From NCBI GenBank assembly GCA_000824805.1, contig CCNA01000002.1:1-64000 (forward strand): 64,000 nt of DNA. The letters run 5' to 3'. The position numbers were made by a program, and so were the translations under genes. Each line of letters opens with the position of its first letter. The first letter of the stretch is position 1. The stretch comes from Mesorhizobium sp. SOD10 (GTDB lineage Bacteria; Pseudomonadota; Alphaproteobacteria; Rhizobiales; Rhizobiaceae). This document shows positions 10,104 to 19,633 of the stretch, piece by piece. The notes below the pieces were generated by a model. That model was given only the letters and a program-made list of their open reading frames with translations, was not told where the DNA came from and did no database searches.

Positions 10104-11444
10104 ATGGCTTCGGCTGCTGAACAACTAGCCTCCAATCTGAATTTCGCGGCCTTCGCCAAGGCCGAGGATCTCAAGAAGCGCATCTGGTTCACCATCGGCG
10201 CGCTGCTCGTCTACCGACTCGGCACCTATATCCCGCTTCCCGGCATCAACCCCGATGCTTTCGCCCAAGCCTTCTCCTCGCAGAGCAAGGGCGTGCTCGG
10301 CATGTTCAACATGTTCGCCGGCGGCGCCGTGCAGCGCATGGCGATCTTTGCGCTGGGCATCATGCCCTACATCTCCGCCTCCATCATCATGCAGCTGATG
10401 ACCTCGGTCATCCCGTCGCTGGAAGCGTTGAAGAAGGAAGGCGAGCAGGGCCGCAAGATCATCAACCAGTACACGCGCTACGGCACCGTGCTTCTGGCGC
10501 TGATCCAGGCCTACGGCATTTCGATCGGCCTCGAAGGCGGCAACGGCATCGTCAATGATCCGGGCATGTTCTTCCGCATCTCGACCGTCGTCACGCTGGT
10601 CGGCGGCACCATGTTCCTGATGTGGCTCGGCGAGCAGATCACCGCGCGCGGCATTGGCAACGGCATTTCGCTGATCATCTTCTCCGGCATCGTCGCCGGC
10701 TTGCCGCGGGCGATCTCCGGCACGTTGGAACTCGGCCGCACCGGCGCGCTGTCGACGAGCCTCATTCTCGCGATCATCGTGCTGGCCATCGTCGTCATCG
10801 CGCTGATCGTTTTCTTCGAGCGCGCGCAGCGCCGCCTGCTCATCCAGTATCCGAAGCGCCAGGTCGGCAACCGCATGTTCCAGGGCGATACCTCGCATTT
10901 GCCGCTGAAGCTCAACACCTCGGGCGTCATCCCGCCGATCTTCGCGTCCTCGCTGCTGCTTCTGCCGGCGACCGTCGCGGGCTTCTCGCAGACAACGAAC
11001 CTGCCGGCCTGGGCAAGCACGATCCTGGCCTCGCTCGGTCATGGCCAGCCGCTCTACATGATCTTCTATGCGGGCATGATCGTCTTCTTCGCTTTCTTCT
11101 ACACGGCGATCGTCTTCAATCCGAAGGACACGGCCGACCAGCTCAAGAAGCATTCCGGCTTCATTCCGGGCTATCGTCCGGGCGAGCGCACGGCCGAATA
11201 TATCGACTATGTTCTGACCCGCATCACCGTCGTCGGCGCCATCTACCTGGTGCTGGTCTGTCTCCTGCCGGAGTTCCTGATTTCGGCGACTGGCGTACCT
11301 TTCTATCTCGGTGGCACATCGCTTCTGATCGTGGTCAGTGTCACGCTCGACACGGTGGCGCAGATTCAGGGCCACCTGATCGCGCACCAGTATGAGGGCC
11401 TGATCAAGAAGTCGAAGTTGCGCGGGGGTAAGAGGAGCAGATGA
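10104..11444 (+). CDS. secY: Protein translocase subunit SecY
   Basis: Encodes SecY (446 aa), the channel of the general secretion and membrane insertion pathway in the inner membrane. Ten membrane segments can be followed; the plug/TM2 region reads PLPGINPD then [16 protein letters not shown], and conserved [12 protein letters not shown] and [12 protein letters not shown] segments are present. The cytoplasmic loop [16 protein letters not shown] is the ribosome/SecA contact region. The stop overlaps the adk start (ATGA). Confidence 0.98.
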   Translation: MASAAEQLASNLNFAAFAKAEDLKKRIWFTIGALLVYRLGTYIPLPGINPDAFAQAFSSQSKGVLGMFNMFAGGAVQRMAIFALGIMPYISASIIMQLMTSVIPSLEALKKEGEQGRKIINQYTRYGTVLLALIQAYGISIGLEGGNGIVNDPGMFFRISTVVTLVGGTMFLMWLGEQITARGIGNGISLIIFSGIVAGLPRAISGTLELGRTGALSTSLILAIIVLAIVVIALIVFFERAQRRLLIQYPKRQVGNRMFQGDTSHLPLKLNTSGVIPPIFASSLLLLPATVAGFSQTTNLPAWASTILASLGHGQPLYMIFYAGMIVFFAFFYTAIVFNPKDTADQLKKHSGFIPGYRPGERTAEYIDYVLTRITVVGAIYLVLVCLLPEFLISATGVPFYLGGTSLLIVVSVTLDTVAQIQGHLIAHQYEGLIKKSKLRGGKRSR

Positions 11445-12031
11445 GGCTGATATTGCTTGGGCCGCCAGGAGCGGGCAAGGGGACGCAAGCACAAAGACTG
11501 GTAGAAAAACACGGCATTCCGCAACTCTCGACGGGTGATATGCTGCGTGCCGCCGTCCAGGCCGGAACCGAGGTCGGCAAGCGTGCCAAGGCGGTGATGG
11601 ATGCGGGTGAGCTGGTCTCGGACGAGATCGTCAACGCCATCGTCGCCGAACGCATCGATCAGCCGGATTGCGCCAAGGGTTTCATCCTCGACGGCTATCC
11701 GCGCACGCTGGTCCAGGCCGACGCGGTCGAGGCCATGCTTGCCGAGCGCGGCATCGCACTCGACACAGTCATCGAGCTTGTCGTCGACGACAAGGCGCTG
11801 GTTGGCCGAATCGTCAAACGCGCCGAGGACGCCAAGGCCGTCGGCCAGCCGGTGCGCAAGGACGACAATCCGGCGGTGTTTGAGGAACGTCTGCGCGAAT
11901 ATTACAAGAAGACGGCGCCGCTGACCGGCTATTACTACGCCAAAGGCAAACTCAAGACCGTCGACGGCATGCTCAGTATCGATGCCGTGACCACTGAGAT
12001 CGGCAAGGTGCTCTCGGCCGCGGCAAAGTAG
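11441..12031 (+). CDS. adk: Adenylate kinase
   Basis: Encodes adenylate kinase (196 aa), which interconverts ATP plus AMP and two ADP in the cytosol. The P-loop [11 protein letters not shown] begins at residue 7, the AMP site at [14 protein letters not shown], and the signature [13 protein letters not shown] follows. It is a short-type enzyme: the LID region lacks the long zinc-binding insertion. It is translationally coupled to secY by a four-base overlap, the usual arrangement. Confidence 0.97.
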   Translation: MRLILLGPPGAGKGTQAQRLVEKHGIPQLSTGDMLRAAVQAGTEVGKRAKAVMDAGELVSDEIVNAIVAERIDQPDCAKGFILDGYPRTLVQADAVEAMLAERGIALDTVIELVVDDKALVGRIVKRAEDAKAVGQPVRKDDNPAVFEERLREYYKKTAPLTGYYYAKGKLKTVDGMLSIDAVTTEIGKVLSAAAK

Positions 12032-12041
12032 GCAGCGCCGG

Positions 12042-12083
12042 CAATTGAAGATTGCGCTTGGCGACAATTGAAGATTGCGCTTG
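12042..12083. repeat. 19-bp direct repeat at the rpsM promoter
   Basis: Two exact copies of a 19-base unit starting CAATTGAAGATT lie four bases apart just after adk. The second copy runs into the sequence CTTGAC that I read as the -35 box of the rpsM promoter; in the first copy the same position reads CTTGGC. It may be a duplicated upstream/-35 region or a tandem binding site. Confidence 0.75.
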
Positions 12084-12109
12084 ACTGGAGTGAGCCGTTG
12101 GGGTATGGC
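12080..12109 (+). promoter_or_regulatory. Probable sigma-70 promoter for rpsM
   Basis: CTTGAC is followed after 18 bases by TATGGC, a fair match to the rhizobial housekeeping consensus (CTTGAC-N17-CTATAT). Transcription would start near 12116 and leave a leader of about 140 bases that contains the perfect hairpin CTTGCCC-TTGC-GGGCAAG at 12140-12157. The position in the 226-base adk-rpsM gap supports a separate alpha-operon promoter. Confidence 0.55.
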
Positions 12110-12257
12110 GGCCCGTCTTCCTATCAGGCATGGACTTTGCTTGCCCTTGCGGGCAAGGCATCGGCTTTGAACCAGGAAACTCCCGCAAGGGCCGGCCTCC
12201 ACCGGACGCGGGGCAACAGCGCCGGCTTGTCCGGCCCACATGGAGAAAGAGAAGAAA

Positions 12258-12626
12258 ATGGCTCGTATAGCCGGCGTCAACATTCCGACCAACAAGCGCG
12301 TCGTCATTGCGCTTCAGTACATTCACGGCATCGGCAAGAAGTTTGCCCAGGAGATCGTCGACAAGGTCGGCATCCCGGCGGACCGCCGCGTCAACCAGCT
12401 GACCGACGCGGAAGTGCTGCAGATCCGCGAGACGATCGACCGCGACTACCAGGTCGAAGGCGACTTGCGCCGCGAAGTCTCGATGAACATCAAGCGGCTC
12501 ATGGACCTCGGCTGCTACCGCGGCCTGCGTCACCGCCGCTCGCTGCCGGTTCGCGGCCAGCGCACGCACACCAATGCGCGCACCCGCAAGGGCCCGGCCA
12601 AGGCGATCGCCGGCAAGAAGAAGTAA
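12258..12626 (+). CDS. rpsM: 30S ribosomal protein S13
   Basis: Encodes S13 (122 aa), which forms the inter-subunit bridge of the head with L5 and contacts P-site tRNA. It begins [20 protein letters not shown] and ends with the basic [20 protein letters not shown] region. An in-frame ATG six codons upstream is rejected because family members start MARIAGV and GAGAAAGAGAAG just ahead serves as ribosome binding site. No rpmJ lies between secY-adk and rpsM, as usual in alphaproteobacteria. Confidence 0.97.
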   Translation: MARIAGVNIPTNKRVVIALQYIHGIGKKFAQEIVDKVGIPADRRVNQLTDAEVLQIRETIDRDYQVEGDLRREVSMNIKRLMDLGCYRGLRHRRSLPVRGQRTHTNARTRKGPAKAIAGKKK

Positions 12627-12628
12627 TT

Positions 12629-12710
12629 AAGGGAGTAAGGGAGTAGGGCAGTAAGGCAATAGGGATAGCGTTTTCCCTACTCCCTTACTGCCCTATTCCC
12701 CTACTGCCTT
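12629..12710. repeat. Long inverted repeat made of G-rich heptamer-like units
   Basis: Two 37-base arms (12629-12665 and 12674-12710) are reverse complements with five mismatches around an eight-base loop TAGCGTTT. Each arm is itself a degenerate tandem of units such as GGGAGTAA, GGGAGTA and GGGCAGTAA. As RNA it would form a very stable stem between S13 and S11. No U-run follows, so it is not a canonical terminator. Confidence 0.85.
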
Positions 12711-12766
12711 CCCAAGGTGGAGCCGCTGGCATTACGGCGGTGTAGAGATCAACTGAAAGGACTACC

Positions 12767-13156
12767 ATGGCCAAGGAAGCCGCTCGTGTTCGCCGTCGCG
12801 AACGCAAGAACATCTCGTCGGGCGTTGCCCACGTCAATTCGACCTTCAACAACACCATGATCACCATCACCGACGCACAGGGCAATTCGATTGCCTGGTC
12901 GTCGGCTGGCGCCCAGGGCTTCAAGGGTTCGCGCAAGTCGACCCCCTTCGCCGCCCAGATGGCTGCCGAGGACGTCGCCAAGAAGGCGCAGGAACATGGC
13001 ATGCGCATGCTCGAGGTCGAGGTCTGCGGACCCGGCTCGGGCCGTGAATCTGCCCTTCGCGCGCTGCAGGCCGCAGGCTTCACCATCACCTCGATCCGCG
13101 ACGTGACGCCGATCCCGCACAATGGCTGCCGTCCGCGCAAGAAGCGCCGCGTCTGA
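12767..13156 (+). CDS. rpsK: 30S ribosomal protein S11
   Basis: Encodes S11 (129 aa), a platform protein near the Shine-Dalgarno helix. [20 protein letters not shown] near the start and the C-terminal [18 protein letters not shown] are diagnostic. An AAAGGA site precedes the ATG. The gene usually following in enterobacteria, rpsD, is absent; rpoA comes next, as in other alphaproteobacteria. Confidence 0.98.
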   Translation: MAKEAARVRRRERKNISSGVAHVNSTFNNTMITITDAQGNSIAWSSAGAQGFKGSRKSTPFAAQMAAEDVAKKAQEHGMRMLEVEVCGPGSGRESALRALQAAGFTITSIRDVTPIPHNGCRPRKKRRV

Positions 13157-13253
13157 TTTTTAAGCGCCGCGCGAACGCCACGGCGTTCCTCCGCGGTTTT
13201 CCGTGTCGCCCGCCACGATTGGATGGTGGCGGGGCAAAGGAAGGAAGACATTT

Positions 13254-14264
13254 ATGATCCAGAAAAACTGGCAGGAACTGATCAAGCCGAACAAGATCGA
13301 GTTCTCGTCGAAGAAGAAGACGCTGACCACGCTGGTGGCTGAGCCGCTCGAGCGCGGCTTTGGCCTGACGCTGGGCAACGCGCTGCGGCGCGTGCTTTTG
13401 TCTTCGCTGCGCGGCGCGGCTGTGACCGCCGTGCAGATCGACGGCGTGCTGCATGAATTCTCGTCCATCGCCGGCGTGCGCGAGGACGTGACCGATATCG
13501 TGCTCAACATCAAGGAAATCGCCATCCGCATGGAAGGCGATGGCCCCAAGCGCATGGTCGTGCGCAAGCAGGGCCCGGGTGCGGTGCTCGCAGGCGACAT
13601 CCAGACCGTGGGCGACGTCGAGATCCTCAACCCCGACCACGTCATCTGCACGTTGGACGAGGGCGCCGAGATCCGCATGGAGTTCACCGTCGACACCGGC
13701 AAGGGCTATGTGCCGGCCGAGCGCAACCGCGCCGAGGACGCGCCGATCGGCCTGATCCCGGTCGACAGCCTCTACTCGCCGGTCAAGAAGGTCTCCTACA
13801 AGGTCGAGAACACCCGCGAGGGCCAGGTGCTCGACTATGACAAGCTGACGATGACCATCGAGACCAACGGCTCGATCTCCGGCGAGGACGCAGTGGCTTT
13901 CGCCGCTCGCATCCTGCAGGACCAGCTCGCGCTGTTCGTCAACTTCGACGAGCCGCAGAAGGAAGTCGCCACCGAAGCCGTCACCGAGCTCGCCTTCAAT
14001 CCGGCGCTGCTCAAGAAGGTCGACGAGCTCGAGCTTTCGGTGCGTTCGGCCAACTGCCTGAAGAACGACAACATCGTCTATATCGGCGACCTGATCCAGA
14101 AGACCGAAGCCGAGATGCTGCGGACCCCGAACTTCGGCCGCAAGTCGCTGAACGAGATCAAGGAAGTGCTGGCGGCCATGGGCCTGCATCTCGGCATGGA
14201 AGTGCCGGACTGGCCGCCGGAAAACATCGAAGATCTCGCCAAGCGTTACGAAGACCAATATTGA
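13254..14264 (+). CDS. rpoA: DNA-directed RNA polymerase subunit alpha
   Basis: Encodes the alpha subunit (336 aa), which nucleates RNA polymerase assembly and contacts UP elements and activators. The N-terminal domain shows [20 protein letters not shown] near residues 35-54; the C-terminal domain contains [20 protein letters not shown] and [21 protein letters not shown] chose the ATG preceded by GGAAGG; an upstream in-frame GTG at 13203 would add 17 poorly conserved residues. A CCCGCCAC/GTGGCGGG hairpin lies just ahead of the ribosome binding site. Confidence 0.98.
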   Translation: MIQKNWQELIKPNKIEFSSKKKTLTTLVAEPLERGFGLTLGNALRRVLLSSLRGAAVTAVQIDGVLHEFSSIAGVREDVTDIVLNIKEIAIRMEGDGPKRMVVRKQGPGAVLAGDIQTVGDVEILNPDHVICTLDEGAEIRMEFTVDTGKGYVPAERNRAEDAPIGLIPVDSLYSPVKKVSYKVENTREGQVLDYDKLTMTIETNGSISGEDAVAFAARILQDQLALFVNFDEPQKEVATEAVTELAFNPALLKKVDELELSVRSANCLKNDNIVYIGDLIQKTEAEMLRTPNFGRKSLNEIKEVLAAMGLHLGMEVPDWPPENIEDLAKRYEDQY

Positions 14265-14368
14265 GCATGAATTCCAAGGATCGGCGGCGAAAGCCGCTCG
14301 ATCCGACGGTCATGCGGAAAACCATTAGAGGCCGTGGCCTCTTGAACAACTGAAGAAGGAAAAGAGCC

Positions 14369-14800
14369 ATGCGCCACGGTTTCAAGGGCCGTCGCTTCGC
14401 CCGCAGCGTAAGCCACCGCAAGTCGATGTTCGCTAACCTCGCCGTGTCTCTGATCGAGCACGAGCAGATCGTCACCACGCTGCCGAAGGCGAAGGACCTG
14501 CGTCCGATCGTCGAGAAGCTCGTCACGCTCGGCAAGCGCGGCGACCTGCACGCCCGTCGTCAGGTCATCGCCCAGATCGGCAACGAGCCGATCGTGAAGC
14601 GCCTGTTCGACACGATTGCGCCGCGTTACGCGCAGCGCAACGGTGGCTATCTGCGCATCATGAAGGCGGGCTTCCGCAAGGGCGACAACGCCGCGATGGC
14701 GGTCATCGAATTCGTCGATCGCGACACCTCGGCCAAGGGCGCCGCCGACCGCGCCCGCATCGAGGCGGAAGGCGCCAATGAGGAAGCCGCGGCCGCCTGA
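14369..14800 (+). CDS. rplQ: 50S ribosomal protein L17
   Basis: Encodes L17 (143 aa), located near the tunnel exit. [20 protein letters not shown] and the [16 protein letters not shown] segment [20 protein letters not shown] are typical; the C-terminus has an acidic Ala-rich tail seen in rhizobia. It is the last gene of the alpha set and is followed directly by a strong terminator. Confidence 0.98.
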   Translation: MRHGFKGRRFARSVSHRKSMFANLAVSLIEHEQIVTTLPKAKDLRPIVEKLVTLGKRGDLHARRQVIAQIGNEPIVKRLFDTIAPRYAQRNGGYLRIMKAGFRKGDNAAMAVIEFVDRDTSAKGAADRARIEAEGANEEAAAA

Positions 14801-14824
14801 GCCCCGCGTTTCCTCAATGGCTTC

Positions 14825-14847
14825 AAGGGGCCTTCGGGCCCCTTTTT
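14825..14847 (+). terminator. Rho-independent terminator after rplQ
   Basis: Perfect 8-bp stem AAGGGGCC / GGCCCCTT with the very stable TTCG tetraloop, followed by TTT and GCGTTTTG. It sits 25 bases after the rplQ stop and closes the ribosomal cluster. Confidence 0.9.
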
Positions 14848-14862
14848 GCGTTTTGTGAGCAG

Positions 14863-15500
14863 CTATCGAAGCAGATCAAGATAGTCCTGACCGCTCAGCG
14901 AGCGCCAGTTGAATGCTCCAGGTATCTCTTCTGTGGCAGCCTGCGGGTACGAGTAGATGCTATCGACCTTCGTTCGAGAATCGACATCTCTAACAAGCTG
15001 GGACAACGTCGACTCGCCAAATATTCGATCGCCTCTCGATCATCGATGAAAGCGGTGTCGACCTGAAAGTGAATCTGGATGCAGCCGGTGCAGATGTTCA
15101 GCAGAATATCGTCGCTCAACGCTGCATAATAGACGGTTGCCTGTCTGGAATCCCATAAGCCCGCCGAGAGGAATTCCGAAGGCTTCGTCTCACCGGAGAA
15201 TCCGTCCAAAGACAATCTCAGCCTCTCGGTCAGTGTTGCAGATTTGCCCCTGAGTTGGGTTGCCCCTTCGATCTGAAACCAGTTCATCTGGTACGGAGCT
15301 GCACTGTCGAAGGAAATCTCCAGCTTGCCGAAGAACCAGTAGACAGGGACAGGGTGGTCATGATCGACATTCCAGCCGTCTGGTGGACCGAGCGCCGTGG
15401 CGATGTCCTTGAGCGTCATGTCAGGGGTTACCGGCCCTAAGTTGCCGGTAGCCAAAAGATCGCGGAATGAAGCGAGTTGTTTTTTCATGAGATCGGCCAC
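14863..15500 (-). pseudogene. Hypothetical protein gene, apparently frameshifted near its 3' end
   Basis: I do not recognise the family. The main frame starts MADLMKKQLASFRDLLATGN, includes a proline-rich DMTLKDIATALGPPDGW stretch and runs to a stop at 14895. Its last 35 or so residues are Arg/Ser-rich and look out of frame. Between about 15005 and 15039 the reading jumps to another frame giving IFGESTLSQLVRDVDSRTKV and ending NWRSLSGQDYLDLLR at 14863, which looks like natural protein. A one-base loss (or sequencing error) would explain it; the repaired product would be about 211 aa. GC is lower than in neighbours. It faces rplQ tail to tail. Confidence 0.6.
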
Positions 15501-15623
15501 GGTACCTGATTGCGGATGCAGCTATAGCCGGTTACTGGCTGAAAATAATTCGGTTTCATCGCCTTAGCCTTTCATTCTGCACATTCGTCGGGACAATGGC
15601 GCCCGATTTGGAGGGATTCGAAA

Positions 15624-17111
15624 ATGCGCCTCAAACGACTGTTTCTTGTTGCCGCGCTGGCCGTCTTCGCCGCGGCACCGGCCGCAAGACAGGCTTTTGC
15701 CGAGAATGCCGCCAAGCCGGCCGATCCGGGCCTCTCCGATGTGCTGACCGATCTGCTGCATGGAGTCGAAGGCGAGAACGGCACGTCCGGCCCCGACAAG
15801 CGCGTGCCGTTCGGCCGCGAGGAGGTGCAGCTCTCCTTTGCGCCGCTGGTCAAGCAGACGGCCCCGGCCGTCGTCAACGTCTATGCCTCGCAAACCGCAA
15901 AGGTGACGTCGCCTTTCGAAGGCGATCCCTTCTTCGAGGAGTTCTTCGGCCGCGCCCAGCCGCGCGCGCAGTCCTCGCTGGGCTCAGGCGTGCTCGTCGA
16001 TCCGAGCGGCGTCATTGTCACCAACTTCCACGTCATCAAGGACGCCGACGAGGTGAAGGTCGCGACCGCCGACGGACGTGAATTCACGTCCAAGGTCATG
16101 CTTAAGGACGAGACGCTTGATCTCGCCGTGCTCAAGATCTCGGCCGACAAGCCTTTCCCGGTGATTGCAATCGGCGATTCCGACGCGCTCGAGGTCGGCG
16201 ACCTGGTGCTCGCCATCGGCAACCCGTTCGGCGTCGGCCAGACCACCACCAGCGGCATTGTCTCGGCACTTGCCCGCAGCCATATCGGCGTCTCGGATTC
16301 GGGCTATTTCATCCAGACCGATGCGGCCATCAATCCGGGCAATTCGGGTGGCGCGCTGATCAACATGGGAGGCCAACTGGTCGGCATCAACACGGCGATC
16401 TATAGCCGCAGCGGCGGCTCGATCGGCATCGGCTTCGCCATTCCTTCGAACATGGTGCGCGCCTTCGCCGACGCCGCCAAGGCCGGGCTGGACTTCTTCG
16501 AGCGTCCCTATATCGGTGCGGAATTCGAACTGGTGACCCCGCAGATCGCCGAATCGCTCGGCATGGAGAAGCCGACCGGCGCCCTGGTGTCGTCCGTGGA
16601 TGCGGCCGGGCCTGCCGGCAAGGCCGGCCTGAAGCCCGGCGACGTCATCCTGTCGCTCAACAACACGCCGGTCGAAAGCATCGAAGCGCTCGACTACCGC
16701 ATGGCGACGCTGTCGATCGGCACCAAGGCGACGTTCGCCGTGCTGAGCAAGGGGCAGCAGGCGACGCTCGAAATCCCGCTGGAGCGCGCGCCTGAAGGCG
16801 CCAAGCCCAGCGAGGTCACCCTGCGTGGCCGCAGTCCCTTTTCCGGCGCCAAGGTCGCGGAGCTGTCGCCCAGGCTTGCCCAGCGGCTTGGCCTGCGCAC
16901 CGATCTCAAGGGCGTCACCGTCGTCGATATCAGCCACGATTCGCCGGCCGCCGATTTCGGCTTCCAGCCCGGCGATATCGTGCGCGAGGTGAACGGCACC
17001 ACCATCGACACCGCGGCGACGCTGGCGCAGGTTGCCCAGCAAGACACGCGCTGGTGGCGCTTTACCGTCGAGCGCGGTGGGCAGATACTGCGCCAGGTGT
17101 TGCGCTATTGA
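15624..17111 (+). CDS. DegP/HtrA-type periplasmic serine protease
   Basis: Encodes a 495-aa envelope protease/chaperone that degrades misfolded periplasmic proteins. Residues 1-26 form a signal peptide ending AFA. The trypsin-like domain has the triad His136 (VTNFHVI), Asp166 (LDLAVL) and Ser241 (NPGNSGGAL). Two PDZ domains follow, roughly residues 285-380 and 400-490, the first with GKAGLKPGDVILSLN and the second with AADFGFQPGDIVREVNG. A GGAGGG site precedes the ATG. rarA follows after 47 bases in the same direction. Exact DegP/DegQ/DegS assignment is not possible by eye; two PDZ domains argue against DegS. Confidence 0.93.
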   Translation: MRLKRLFLVAALAVFAAAPAARQAFAENAAKPADPGLSDVLTDLLHGVEGENGTSGPDKRVPFGREEVQLSFAPLVKQTAPAVVNVYASQTAKVTSPFEGDPFFEEFFGRAQPRAQSSLGSGVLVDPSGVIVTNFHVIKDADEVKVATADGREFTSKVMLKDETLDLAVLKISADKPFPVIAIGDSDALEVGDLVLAIGNPFGVGQTTTSGIVSALARSHIGVSDSGYFIQTDAAINPGNSGGALINMGGQLVGINTAIYSRSGGSIGIGFAIPSNMVRAFADAAKAGLDFFERPYIGAEFELVTPQIAESLGMEKPTGALVSSVDAAGPAGKAGLKPGDVILSLNNTPVESIEALDYRMATLSIGTKATFAVLSKGQQATLEIPLERAPEGAKPSEVTLRGRSPFSGAKVAELSPRLAQRLGLRTDLKGVTVVDISHDSPAADFGFQPGDIVREVNGTTIDTAATLAQVAQQDTRWWRFTVERGGQILRQVLRY

Positions 17112-17158
17112 GGCGGTCTTCCCATCTCTGAAGATCGCGTTTCAAACAAAAGACTTGC

Positions 17159-18469
17159 ATGGCCGATCTGTTCAGTTCCGATGAGCCGGAAAAGGCGCCG
17201 CCCGGGCGGCCGCTGGCCGACCGGCTGCGCCCAAAAAACCTCGGCGAGGTCGTCGGCCAGGAGCATCTGACCGGCCCCGACGGCGCGCTGACCAGGTTGA
17301 TCGATTCTGGCTCGCTCGGCTCGATGATCTTCTGGGGTCCGCCCGGCACCGGCAAGACGACGGTGGCGCGGCTGTTGGCGGGCGAAACCAACCTTGCCTT
17401 CGAGCAGATCTCTGCCGTGTTCTCCGGCGTCGCGGACCTCAAGAAAGTGTTCGAGGCGGCGAAGCTCAGGCGCGCCAACGGCCGCCAGACGCTGCTCTTC
17501 GTAGACGAGATCCATCGCTTCAACCGCGCCCAGCAGGACGGGTTTTTGCCGGTGATGGAAGACGGGACCGTGGTGCTGGTCGGCGCCACCACGGAGAACC
17601 CGTCCTTCGAGCTGAATGCGGCGCTTCTGTCGCGAGCGCGCGTGCTGGTGTTCCGTTCGCTGGGCGAGGAAAGCATCGCCAAGCTTCTGGCGCGGGCGGA
17701 AGAAGCCGAGGGCAGGGCGCTGCCGCTCGACGACGAGGCGCGCGCGATGCTGATCCGCATGGCGGACGGCGATGGCCGCGCCTCGCTGACCTTGGCCGAG
17801 GAAGTGTGGCGCGCCGCCAAGAAAGGCGAGGTGTTCGGCCCGGAAGGACTGCAGCGCGTCATCCAGCGCCGCGCACCGATCTACGACAAGGGCCAGGATG
17901 GCCATTACAATCTGATCTCGGCGCTCCACAAATCGGTGCGCGGCTCCGATCCGGATGCGGCGCTCTATTATCTTGCCCGCATGTTCGATGCCGGCGAGGA
18001 TCCGCTCTATCTCGGCCGCCGGCTGGTGCGCATGGCGGTGGAGGATATCGGGCTCGCCGATCCTCAGGCGCTTGTCGTCGCCAATGCGGCCAAGGACGCC
18101 TATGACTATCTTGGCTCGCCCGAGGGCGAGCTCGCCTTCGCCCAGGCCGCCGTTTATCTCGCCACCGCGCCGAAATCGAATGCGGTCTACACGGCCTTCA
18201 AGGCTGCGACCGCGGCGGCCAAGGAGTTCGGTTCGCTGCTGCCGCCCAAGCACATCCTCAATGCGCCGACCAAGCTGATGAAGCAGGAGGATTACGGCGC
18301 CGGCTACCGCTACGACCATGACGAGCCGGACGCGTTTTCCGGCCAGGATTATTTTCCGGAAAAGATGGGCCGGCACACTTTCTACGATCCGCCGGAACGC
18401 GGGTTCGAACGCGATATCCGCAAGCGGCTGGAATATTGGGCGAAGCTGCGCAGCGAACGGAACAGCTGA
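17159..18469 (+). CDS. rarA: Replication-associated recombination protein A (MgsA/RarA AAA ATPase)
   Basis: Encodes a 436-aa AAA+ ATPase of the RarA/Mgs1/WRNIP1 family that acts at stalled replication forks. Walker A GPPGTGKTT is at residues 60-68, Walker B LLFVDEIHRFN near 114-124, sensor region LVGATTENPSFELN follows, and the C-terminal tetramerisation part includes DALYYLARM-like and PPKHILNAPTKLMK segments. Length matches the family. Downstream of a degP-type gene, an arrangement frequent in Rhizobiales. Confidence 0.95.
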   Translation: MADLFSSDEPEKAPPGRPLADRLRPKNLGEVVGQEHLTGPDGALTRLIDSGSLGSMIFWGPPGTGKTTVARLLAGETNLAFEQISAVFSGVADLKKVFEAAKLRRANGRQTLLFVDEIHRFNRAQQDGFLPVMEDGTVVLVGATTENPSFELNAALLSRARVLVFRSLGEESIAKLLARAEEAEGRALPLDDEARAMLIRMADGDGRASLTLAEEVWRAAKKGEVFGPEGLQRVIQRRAPIYDKGQDGHYNLISALHKSVRGSDPDAALYYLARMFDAGEDPLYLGRRLVRMAVEDIGLADPQALVVANAAKDAYDYLGSPEGELAFAQAAVYLATAPKSNAVYTAFKAATAAAKEFGSLLPPKHILNAPTKLMKQEDYGAGYRYDHDEPDAFSGQDYFPEKMGRHTFYDPPERGFERDIRKRLEYWAKLRSERNS

Positions 18470-18620
18470 CTTGCGCGGCCCGGTGGTCGGCATGCTTCGA
18501 GCCTTCTAATTCCGAATATTTATGTTGGCCGGCCGATGGGCCTGCGCGACGGCATTGTGCCGGGAAATAAAAAATCCTATCAAGACGCACGGCTGGCGGG
18601 GGTCGCCGTGATTTTGTCCC

Positions 18621-19481
18621 ATGGAACAGGATCGCGCTCCCGCGCGAATGACAATGAAAAAGCAAACCGTCAAGTCGCTCCGCAAGGCCGCCGTCGCGGT
18701 CGTGGTTCTCGCGCTCGCCTTCTACTTCATCCCGATCCTGACCGCGATCTGGGTCGTCTGCGGCCTGATCGATGTCATGCGCAACGACCAGAAGGACTGG
18801 AAGCTTTTCGACCGCTACTTCCTCGGCAATGGCCTGTTCACCTGGCTGCTGTCGCCGTTCAACCTGATCGTCGACCTTCTCTGCTACCGCAACCCCGGCG
18901 TCTGGAAGCCCGAGCAGTTCCCTGAGGACTACCAGCGCGAGATCAACGAGGTCCTGGGCGTCTTCAAGGCCCGCAAGGACGAGATCATCGCCGACATCGA
19001 CGCCAATTTCGGCGCCGGCCGGCGCGGCATGTATGTCTACCAGTGGTACGGCAAGCACAAGATCGACAACGTTCCCGAGTTCAACAAGGACTACAAATAC
19101 ATCAAGACGATCGCGGTATCCGTTTTCAGCAAGCGTGAATCCACGTCCTGGCATTTCGGTCCGCTTCGTCTCAGCCTGCGCATTCTCTACAATCTGATCC
19201 CGGTGCAGGCGGAGATCTTCGTCCAGTGCGGCAGCAAGAAGAACTATTGGTACGACAATCCTTTGTTCATCTTCGACGACACACTGTTCCATCGTTCGGT
19301 CAACGAATATGACGGCCGCCGCTACTGCGTCTTCGTCGACATCATCCGCCCGTCTCCATTCCCAAAACTGATCGCTGGCCTCCTCTCCATCGTCTCGGTC
19401 AGCGTGGAGCGCATCAATTCGGTCTTCTACAAGAACTGGAAGATGATCGGCTCGTCCAAGCCGAAGGCCGCCGCCAACTGA
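18621..19481 (+). CDS. Membrane-anchored aspartyl/asparaginyl beta-hydroxylase-like protein
   Basis: Encodes 286 aa with one N-terminal membrane segment (about residues 20-43). The C-terminal part resembles the Asp/Asn beta-hydroxylase fold: FIFDDTLFHRSVNEYDGRRY keeps the spacing of the second iron-binding His (His224) and the Arg that binds 2-oxoglutarate, followed by VFVDIIRPSPF. In the strand where the first iron His is expected (LRxHL in the family) this protein reads LRILYNLIP, so that His seems to be missing. No ribosome binding site is obvious; MTMKK at 18648 is an alternative start. Activity is uncertain. Confidence 0.7.
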   Translation: MEQDRAPARMTMKKQTVKSLRKAAVAVVVLALAFYFIPILTAIWVVCGLIDVMRNDQKDWKLFDRYFLGNGLFTWLLSPFNLIVDLLCYRNPGVWKPEQFPEDYQREINEVLGVFKARKDEIIADIDANFGAGRRGMYVYQWYGKHKIDNVPEFNKDYKYIKTIAVSVFSKRESTSWHFGPLRLSLRILYNLIPVQAEIFVQCGSKKNYWYDNPLFIFDDTLFHRSVNEYDGRRYCVFVDIIRPSPFPKLIAGLLSIVSVSVERINSVFYKNWKMIGSSKPKAAAN

Positions 19482-19633
19482 TCACGACGCCTCTTCAATC
19501 TCGTGGCCTGGCCGGATTGGGCCGAGCCTCGGATGTCTGCTCTTGGGGTAATCGTCCGGCTTTGTTGGGTCTTTGGCTCGCAACATCCTCGCCTTAGTGC
19601 TATGGCGCCGCTTTCAAACGGAAAAGCGTATCC

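Noticed and set aside
10125..11492. A 455-codon minus-strand frame opposite secY
   Set aside because: Highly charged antisense product over a fully conserved secY; no independent evidence.
12629..12710. Terminator between rpsM and rpsK
   Set aside because: No U-run follows and the downstream genes rpsK, rpoA and rplQ depend on transcription through it unless a new promoter exists; none was evident.
13203..13253. Upstream GTG start extending rpoA by 17 codons
   Set aside because: The added residues are Gly/Arg/Trp-rich and not family-like, while GGAAGG lies at the right distance from the ATG at 13254.
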